Shown here: positions 59,154 to 64,000 of the stretch, one piece after another
How positions within the stretch are numbered: the stretch's first letter is position 1
Layout: each line of letters opens with the position of its first letter
Assembly: GCA_003075315.1 (NCBI GenBank)
Contig: QDFQ01000002.1
Location: 22,820 to 86,819 of the forward strand
Direction of reading: 5' to 3'
Length of the DNA: 64,000 bases
DNA from: Arthrobacter sp. TPD3018
Lineage (GTDB): Bacteria > Pseudomonadota > Alphaproteobacteria > Sphingomonadales > Sphingomonadaceae
The notes under the pieces: model-generated
The model's input: only the letters and a program-made list of their open reading frames with translations
What the model was told of the DNA's origin: nothing
Database searches by the model: none
Translations under genes and position numbers: made by a program

Positions 59154-61067
59154 ATGGATTTCAGGGACACGCAGGGTGAGGCCATGACCGATACGATCGA
59201 CGCCACCGTCGCCGCCGAGGCACCCGCCGCCGCAGACGCGAATGGCGGCAGCAAGGCGATCCACGCCCGCCCCTATCCCGTCGAGGTCGATCACAGCCGC
59301 GACGCGCTGCTGACCGATTTCGGCAAGGAAACGCTGAACGATCGCTACCTGCTGCCGGGCGAAAGCTATCAGGACCTCTTCGTCCGCGTCGCATCAGCCT
59401 ATGCCGACGATGCCGCGCACGCGCAGCGCCTGTACGATTATATCAGCCGCTTGTGGTTCATGCCCGCGACGCCGGTGCTGTCGAACGGCGGCACCGGCCG
59501 CGGCCTGCCGATCAGCTGCTACCTCAATTCGGTGCCCGACAGCCTGAACGGTATCGTCGACACCTGGAACGAGAACGTCTGGCTCGCATCGCGCGGCGGC
59601 GGCATCGGCACCTATTGGGGCAGCGTGCGCGGCATCGGCGAACCCGTCGGTCTCAACGGCAAGACCAGCGGCATCATCCCCTTCGTCCGTGTGATGGACA
59701 GCCTGACGCTCGCGATTTCGCAAGGGTCGCTGCGCCGCGGTTCGGCCGCCTGCTACCTCGACGTCAGCCACCCGGAAATCGAGGAATTCCTCGAAATCCG
59801 CAAACCCAGCGGCGACTTCAACCGCAAGGCGCTGAACCTGCACCACGGCGTGCTGCTGACCGACGCCTTCATGGAAGCGGTACGCGACGGCCGCGAATGG
59901 AACCTGCTCAGCCCCAAGGACGGCACCGTCCGCGCGACGCTCGACGCGCGCTCGCTGTTCCAGAAGCTCGTCGAAACCCGCCTGCAGACCGGTGAGCCCT
60001 ACATCGTCTTCGCCGATCACGTGAACAAGGCGATGCCCAAGCATCACCGCGACCTGGGCCTGAAGGTCTCGACGTCGAACCTGTGCTCCGAAATCACGCT
60101 GCCGACGGGCCGCGACCATCTCGGCAACGATCGCACCGCGGTGTGCTGCCTGTCGTCGCTCAACCTCGAAACGTGGGACGAGTGGAAGGACGACAAGGTC
60201 TTCATCGAAGACGTGATGCGCTTCCTCGACAACGTGCTGCAGGACTATATCGACCGCCACGAACCGGGCATGGAACGCGCCGCCTATAGCGCCGCGCGCG
60301 AACGCTCGGTCGGCCTCGGCGTCATGGGCTTCCACTCCTTCCTCCAGGCGCGCGGACTGCCGTTCGAAGGCGCGATGGCGAAGAGCTGGAACCTGCGCAT
60401 CTTCAAGCACATCAGCGCGCAGGTGAACCAGGCGTCGATGACGCTCGCCGCCGAGCGTGGGCCCTGCCCCGACGCCGCCGACGTCGGCGTGATGGAGCGG
60501 TTCAGCTGCAAGATGGCGATCGCGCCGACCGCGTCGATCAGCATCATCTGCGGCGGCACCAGCGCGTGCATCGAGCCGATCCCGGCGAACATCTACACGC
60601 ACAAGACGCTGTCGGGCAGCTTCTCGGTCAAGAACCCGTATCTGGAAAAGCTGCTGAAGGAGAAATCCAAGAACAGCGACGCGGTGTGGAATTCGATCCT
60701 CGAACATGGCGGCTCGGTCCAGCACCTCGACTTCCTGTCGGTGGAAGAGAAGGACTGCTACAAGACCAGCTTCGAAATCGACCAGCGCTGGCTGCTCGAA
60801 CTTGCCGGTGACCGCACGCCCTATATCGACCAGGCGCAGTCGCTGAACCTGTTCATCCCGGCCGACGTCGAGAAGTGGGACCTCCTGATGCTCCACTTCC
60901 GCGCCTGGGAGCTGGGCATCAAGTCGCTCTATTACCTGCGCTCGAAGAGCGTGCAGCGCGCGGGCTTCGCCGGATCGGGCGGCGTGGAAGCGGACAACAC
61001 CATCGCCGCGCCGAAGTTCGAGATCGGCGAGACGACGGACTATGACGAGTGCCTGGCGTGCCAGTGA
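59154..61067 (+). CDS. nrdA: Ribonucleoside-diphosphate reductase alpha subunit, class I
   Basis: 637 residues. Active-site cysteines appear in GLPISCYLNSV, STSNLCSEITLP and CCLSSLNL; the C-terminal redox pair is ECLACQ. It makes deoxynucleotides with NrdB, using the NrdB tyrosyl radical. No N-terminal ATP-cone is evident, which agrees with the shorter length (E. coli NrdA 761). Start ATG at 59154 (AAGGGACGG upstream) or at 59184 (GGTGAGGCC upstream) is open. Confidence 0.95.
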   Translation: MDFRDTQGEAMTDTIDATVAAEAPAAADANGGSKAIHARPYPVEVDHSRDALLTDFGKETLNDRYLLPGESYQDLFVRVASAYADDAAHAQRLYDYISRLWFMPATPVLSNGGTGRGLPISCYLNSVPDSLNGIVDTWNENVWLASRGGGIGTYWGSVRGIGEPVGLNGKTSGIIPFVRVMDSLTLAISQGSLRRGSAACYLDVSHPEIEEFLEIRKPSGDFNRKALNLHHGVLLTDAFMEAVRDGREWNLLSPKDGTVRATLDARSLFQKLVETRLQTGEPYIVFADHVNKAMPKHHRDLGLKVSTSNLCSEITLPTGRDHLGNDRTAVCCLSSLNLETWDEWKDDKVFIEDVMRFLDNVLQDYIDRHEPGMERAAYSAARERSVGLGVMGFHSFLQARGLPFEGAMAKSWNLRIFKHISAQVNQASMTLAAERGPCPDAADVGVMERFSCKMAIAPTASISIICGGTSACIEPIPANIYTHKTLSGSFSVKNPYLEKLLKEKSKNSDAVWNSILEHGGSVQHLDFLSVEEKDCYKTSFEIDQRWLLELAGDRTPYIDQAQSLNLFIPADVEKWDLLMLHFRAWELGIKSLYYLRSKSVQRAGFAGSGGVEADNTIAAPKFEIGETTDYDECLACQ

Positions 61068-61115
61068 GGACGGGAGTCCGCTGATCGCCTGACGGGAAGG
61101 TCACGGCATGCCACA

Positions 61116-61174
61116 CCCCCCTCGCCCTTCCGCGCCTGCGGCGCTCCCTCCCACAAGGGGAGAGGGAACAGGTG
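61116..61174. repeat. Additional inverted half-copy of the DUF559-associated repeat
   Basis: CCCCCTCGCCCTTCCG... to CACAAGGGGAGAGGG, a third and more diverged copy in opposite orientation to the adjacent 61180-61242 arm, so 61116-61242 is one long palindrome. Confidence 0.7.
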
Positions 61175-61179
61175 AACCT

Positions 61180-61242
61180 CCCTCTCCCCTTGTGGGAGAG
61201 GGAAGGGGCCCGCGGCCGCAGGCCGTGGGAAGGGTGAGGGGG
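61180..61242. repeat. Left inverted repeat of the DUF559 unit
   Basis: 63 bp. Compared with the reverse complement of 61634-61694 it differs by three substitutions and two single-base gaps. The matching ends read CCCTCTCCCCTTGTGGGAGA and GTGAGGGGG (left copy). Confidence 0.85.
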
Positions 61243-61626
61243 AATGCGGAAGGCCTGACCAAGCGCCAGCAGCTGCCCGCACTCGCGGTCAACCGATCGC
61301 GCAGCTTGCGCACGGCGATGGGCGAACCCGAACGCCGTCTCTGGCATGCTTTACGCGAGGCGCTGCCCGAGGCGAAATTCCGCCGACAGGTTCCCCTCGG
61401 TCCCTATCACGCTGATTTCTGCTCGCATGGTCACCGACTGATCATCGAAGTCGGCGGCGACGACCACGCCGCCAAAGTCGAACGCGACGCCGCCCGAACC
61501 ATTTTCCTCCAGAACGAAGGCTATGACGTGATCCGCTTCGCCAATGCCGATGTGATGGAAGCCATCGACGGCGTCGTGTCGACAATCGCCCGTGCAGTCG
61601 CGGCCAAGCAAAAGGGCTGCCCGTAA
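61234..61626 (+). CDS. DUF559 (Vsr-like endonuclease fold) protein between inverted repeats
   Basis: About 130 residues from a GTG at 61234 that lies inside the left inverted repeat; an ATG at 61318 is the alternative start but would lose part of the conserved N terminus (VNRSRSLRTAMGEPERRLWHALRE). The core LGPYHADFCSHGHRLIIEVGGDDHA and FLQNEGYDVIRFANADVM follow the DUF559 pattern, a PD-(D/E)XK-like fold; DFCSHG, IIEVGG and the trailing Lys/Arg are the putative catalytic positions, although the usual VDG is VGG here. It sits between nrdA and DUF2171. Role unknown. Confidence 0.75.
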   Translation: MRGNAEGLTKRQQLPALAVNRSRSLRTAMGEPERRLWHALREALPEAKFRRQVPLGPYHADFCSHGHRLIIEVGGDDHAAKVERDAARTIFLQNEGYDVIRFANADVMEAIDGVVSTIARAVAAKQKGCP

Positions 61627-61633
61627 TGGACAG

Positions 61634-61694
61634 CCCCCTCACCCTCCCACAGCCTACGGCTGCGGGCCCCTCCCTCTCCCACAAGGGGAGAGGG
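61634..61694. repeat. Right inverted repeat of the DUF559 unit
   Basis: 61 bp, starting CCCCCTCACCCTCCCAC and ending CACAAGGGGAGAGGG, inverted relative to 61180-61242. It lies 8 bp after the DUF559 stop and between the convergent DUF559 and DUF2171 genes. Confidence 0.85.
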
Positions 61695-61703
61695 CATCAT
61701 GGC

Positions 61704-61952
61704 TCACGCCTCTTCGAACATGTCCTGGGCGTTCTGCGCGGTGGCCGACAGGCGCACCGTGTCGCCTTCGATCTCCGCAACCAGGCCGGCCGGCAGGTAA
61801 TGGTGCTTGGCGCCCTGCCCGTCTTCGGTGCTGGGGCTGTCGTTCTTGGTGAGCTTGATGCGCTCGCCCTCGACATGGTCGACGGTGCCGACGTGGACGC
61901 CGTCCGCGCCGACGACCTTCATGTGTTCCTTGATGTTGCTGTGATCGTGCAT
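61704..61952 (-). CDS. DUF2171 domain protein
   Basis: 82 residues. VVGADGVHVGTVDHVEGERIKLTKNDSP and HHYLPAGLVAEIEGDTVRL follow the DUF2171 pattern (PRC-barrel-like). Start ATG at 61952 gives MHDHSNIKEHMKVVGADG; the upstream frame is not needed. Function unknown; related proteins are stress or envelope associated. Confidence 0.8.
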   Translation of the reverse strand: MHDHSNIKEHMKVVGADGVHVGTVDHVEGERIKLTKNDSPSTEDGQGAKHHYLPAGLVAEIEGDTVRLSATAQNAQDMFEEA

Positions 61953-62026
61953 GATGCGTCTCCTGGCTTGGGTTCGGCGGTGAAACGACCCGTGTTCCAA
62001 ATGGATGCATCGGAGGCGCAGCACTG

Positions 62027-62227
62027 ATGCCGCGCGAGAGCCTCATCATGTTCGCCGTCGCCGCGGTGTTCGGCCTCGCCGGCCTGTGGCTGCTGCTCCA
62101 GCTCCGCCGCCCGCAGGGGCCGGCGCGCGTCTACGTCTATCGCATGGCCGGCATCATGATGGTCGCCGGCGGCATCGTCCTCGGGTTTTCGGCCTATGCG
62201 ATGTGGCAGTGGAGCGCGCAGCCATGA
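62027..62227 (+). CDS. Small membrane protein upstream of nrdB, 1
   Basis: 66 residues with two hydrophobic helices (LIMFAVAAVFGLAGLWLLLQL and MAGIMMVAGGIVLGFSAYAMW). ATGA overlap with the next gene. Function unknown. Confidence 0.65.
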   Translation: MPRESLIMFAVAAVFGLAGLWLLLQLRRPQGPARVYVYRMAGIMMVAGGIVLGFSAYAMWQWSAQP

Positions 62228-62436
62228 CCGACGCGATCGAACCGTGGATCCGCATCGCCTTCGGTGCATGGCTGATCGTTCTCGGCTATCGCTGGGCCCG
62301 CCACCCGAACCGATTCGTCGGCCACGGCGTGATCCCCATCACCGTACCCCGCACGATCCGCGGCCTCGGCATCGTCGCGATTCTCGTCGGCGCGATGACC
62401 CTGGCCTGTTATTCTTCCAAGCTTATCCCGGAGTAA
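62224..62436 (+). CDS. Small membrane protein upstream of nrdB, 2
   Basis: 70 residues, start ATG at 62224. Two hydrophobic stretches (IRIAFGAWLIVLGYRW and GLGIVAILVGAMTLACY). It ends four bases before nrdB, so both small genes are probably cotranscribed with it. Function unknown. Confidence 0.65.
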   Translation: MTDAIEPWIRIAFGAWLIVLGYRWARHPNRFVGHGVIPITVPRTIRGLGIVAILVGAMTLACYSSKLIPE

Positions 62437-62440
62437 CCCC

Positions 62441-63502
62441 ATGTCCCTCCTCCAAGCCTCCAAGCAGTACAAGCCGTTCGAATACCCCTGGGCGTTCGAA
62501 TTCTGGAAGCGTCAGCAGCAGCTCCACTGGCTCCCCGAAGAGGTGCCGCTGGGCGAGGATTGCCGCGACTGGGCGCAGAAGCTGACCGATCACGAGCGCA
62601 ACCTGCTGACGCAGATCTTCCGCTTCTTCACCCAGGCCGACGTCGAGGTGCAGGATTGCTACCACGAAAAGTACGGCCGCGTGTTCAAGCCGACCGAGAT
62701 CAAGATGATGCTGACCGCGTTCAGCAACATGGAGACGGTCCACATCGCCGCCTACAGCCACCTGCTCGACACGATCGGCATGCCCGAGAGCGAATATGGC
62801 GCCTTCCTCGAATATGCCGAGATGAAGGAAAAGCATGATTACATGCAGAACTTCGGCGTCGACAGCGACGAGGACATCGCCCGCACGCTCGCCATGTTCG
62901 GCGGCTTCACCGAAGGCGTGCAGCTGTTCGCCAGCTTCGCGATGCTGATGAACTTCCCGCGCTTCAACAAGATGAAGGGCATGGGCCAGATCGTCAGCTG
63001 GTCGGTGCGCGACGAGTCCCTGCACTGCGAGGGCATCATCAAGATGTTCCACACCTTCGTCGCCGAACGCCAGTGCCTGACCAAGGCGGTGAAGGACGAT
63101 ATCGCCGACGTCTGCCAGACCACGATCCGGCTCGAGGACAATTTCATCGACCTCGCGTTCGAAATGGGCCCGGTCAACGGCATGACGCCCAAGGAGATCA
63201 AGAAGTACATCCGCTACATCGCGGACTGGCGCCTGGGCCAGCTCGGCCTGAAGCCGATCTACATGATCGACGAACACCCCCTCCCCTGGCTCGCCCCGCT
63301 GCTCAACGGCGTCGAGCACGCCAACTTCTTCGAAACCCGCGCGACCGAATATTCGAAGGCCGCGACCAAGGGCCAGTGGAACGACGTCTGGGACAGCTTC
63401 GACAAGCGCCAGAAGGCCAAGGCGGTCAAGCCGGCGAACGAGGACCTGGGGCTGCTCGATGGCGGTGACATGTTCTCGCGCGCTGGGGTCGCGGCAGAGT
63501 AA
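62441..63502 (+). CDS. nrdB: Ribonucleoside-diphosphate reductase beta subunit, class I
   Basis: 353 residues. Di-iron and tyrosyl radical region ETVHIAAYSHLLDT keeps Glu, His and the radical Tyr; a second metal cluster is in DESLHCEG (Glu-x-x-His). It supplies the radical to NrdA. No ATP-cone at the N terminus. Separated from nrdA by about 1.4 kb holding the DUF559 unit, DUF2171 and two small membrane genes. Confidence 0.96.
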   Translation: MSLLQASKQYKPFEYPWAFEFWKRQQQLHWLPEEVPLGEDCRDWAQKLTDHERNLLTQIFRFFTQADVEVQDCYHEKYGRVFKPTEIKMMLTAFSNMETVHIAAYSHLLDTIGMPESEYGAFLEYAEMKEKHDYMQNFGVDSDEDIARTLAMFGGFTEGVQLFASFAMLMNFPRFNKMKGMGQIVSWSVRDESLHCEGIIKMFHTFVAERQCLTKAVKDDIADVCQTTIRLEDNFIDLAFEMGPVNGMTPKEIKKYIRYIADWRLGQLGLKPIYMIDEHPLPWLAPLLNGVEHANFFETRATEYSKAATKGQWNDVWDSFDKRQKAKAVKPANEDLGLLDGGDMFSRAGVAAE

Positions 63503-63537
63503 CGTGGCTAAGTACGGAAGAAGGACCTAACGGACTG

Positions 63538-64000
63538 ATGAGACGGACAAGCCGAGTGGATTTGGACAATCCGCCCGCGCCGTGGCAAGTGCCACCGGCC
63601 GGCGGGCAACTCGGCTTGCTACCACTCAAGCCGACAGCGGTGTTCCCACCAATCAACGGCAAAGATCAATGTTTCTACGTTTTCGATGAAAATCGGTCGC
63701 CTGTCTGGTGCAAAACCGATAGTCATGACAGACAAATACGAGCAACAGAATGGATCGCCACCCAGCTTGCAGAATCTCTGGGCGTAAGAACAGCCGGATG
63801 GCGAGAAGTTGAATATGGCGGCGAGTCATATTTTGGCTCACCGGACGTCTCTTCCACGGCATCCTCCATTATTCTGCCAATCTTCCTTAGAAGCCCGGAT
63901 CGGGAGAGGTATGGCGGAACATCACTAAACCGAGGGCTGTATTTATCTGGCGTCCTCGCACTGGATATGTTTCTTTATAATTCGGACCGCCACCTTGGCA
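63538..64000 (+). CDS. HipA-like kinase, C-terminal part outside the window
   Basis: 154 codons up to the right edge, no stop. Sequence starts MRRTSRVDLDNPPAP and contains QCFYVFDENRSPVWCKTDSH, EWIATQLAESLGVRTAG and, at the edge, LDMFLYNSDRHLG, which matches the catalytic loop (DRH) of HipA-type kinases. No ribosome site is strong. The base composition is clearly more AT-rich than neighbouring genes (ATT ATT, AAT, TTT, TAT codons), suggesting recent acquisition, possibly the start of an accessory region. Confidence 0.7.
   Translation, partial: MRRTSRVDLDNPPAPWQVPPAGGQLGLLPLKPTAVFPPINGKDQCFYVFDENRSPVWCKTDSHDRQIRATEWIATQLAESLGVRTAGWREVEYGGESYFGSPDVSSTASSIILPIFLRSPDRERYGGTSLNRGLYLSGVLALDMFLYNSDRHLG

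Overview
The window is GC-rich, gene-dense chromosomal DNA from an alphaproteobacterium, most probably a sphingomonad (Sphingomonas or close kin). The evidence is the gene content and order: a complete str-S10-spc ribosomal block, tRNA-Trp next to secE-nusG but with no rplK after nusG, a Gly/Arg-rich N-terminal extension on S5, a TorF-type porin, a phoR-pstSCAB-phoU-phoB cluster, and an HprK/PqqD/nucleotidyltransferase cluster of the kind seen in sphingomonads. The species call is inference.

Layout. Positions 1-18039 (minus strand) hold adk (partial), secY, rplO, an inserted membrane acyltransferase, rpmD, rpsE, rplR, rplF, rpsH, rpsN, rplE, rplX, rplN, rpsQ, rpmC, rplP, rpsC, rplV, rpsS, rplB, rplW, rplD, rplC, rpsJ, tuf, fusA, rpsG and rpsL. 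Transcription runs from rpsL towards adk. Structured gaps lie between rpsJ and rplC and between rpsQ and rplN, and a clear terminator follows rpmD. Positions 18311-21690 (plus) carry a membrane protein, tRNA-Trp, secE, nusG and two envelope genes. Positions 21716-29715 (minus) carry glmU-glmS, a ROK sugar kinase and a two-gene signalling pair (REC-GGDEF-EAL protein and CHASE4-like histidine kinase). Gph follows on the plus strand.

Positions 30523-33131 (minus) form a compact operon: Tat-signal protein, PqqD-like protein, HprK-like kinase and nucleotidyltransferase. It diverges from the phosphate regulon (33298-40849): phoR, pstS, pstC, pstA, pstB, phoU, phoB. Two copies of one palindromic repeat bracket pstS, and a PHO-box-like direct repeat precedes it. 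Next come a Pro/Ala-rich secreted protein, an SDR dehydrogenase, ferredoxin-NADP reductase, uvrB, a beta-propeller lipoprotein behind a Shine-Dalgarno-sequestering hairpin, a PRC-barrel protein and a lipoprotein.

Positions 48490-48737 look like an orphan transcript: an 18-codon ORF behind a Shine-Dalgarno element complementary to 14 nt of the 16S 3' end, then a structured tail and a strong terminator. After that come GNAT and hemerythrin genes, an XRE regulator with an upstream palindrome driving three related membrane proteins, class I fumarase, a PAS-GGDEF-EAL-PilZ protein, a prolyl-4-hydroxylase-like protein, a P-loop kinase and a lipoprotein-type PCMT.

The right end has nrdA and nrdB (class I ribonucleotide reductase). 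They are separated by a DUF559 nuclease gene lying between 61-63 bp near-perfect inverted repeats, plus DUF2171 and two small membrane protein genes. The last gene is an AT-richer HipA-like kinase cut by the window edge. Best candidates for new biology are the DUF559/inverted-repeat unit, the 48.5 kb RNA, the HprK/PqqD operon and the XRE/triple membrane protein operon.
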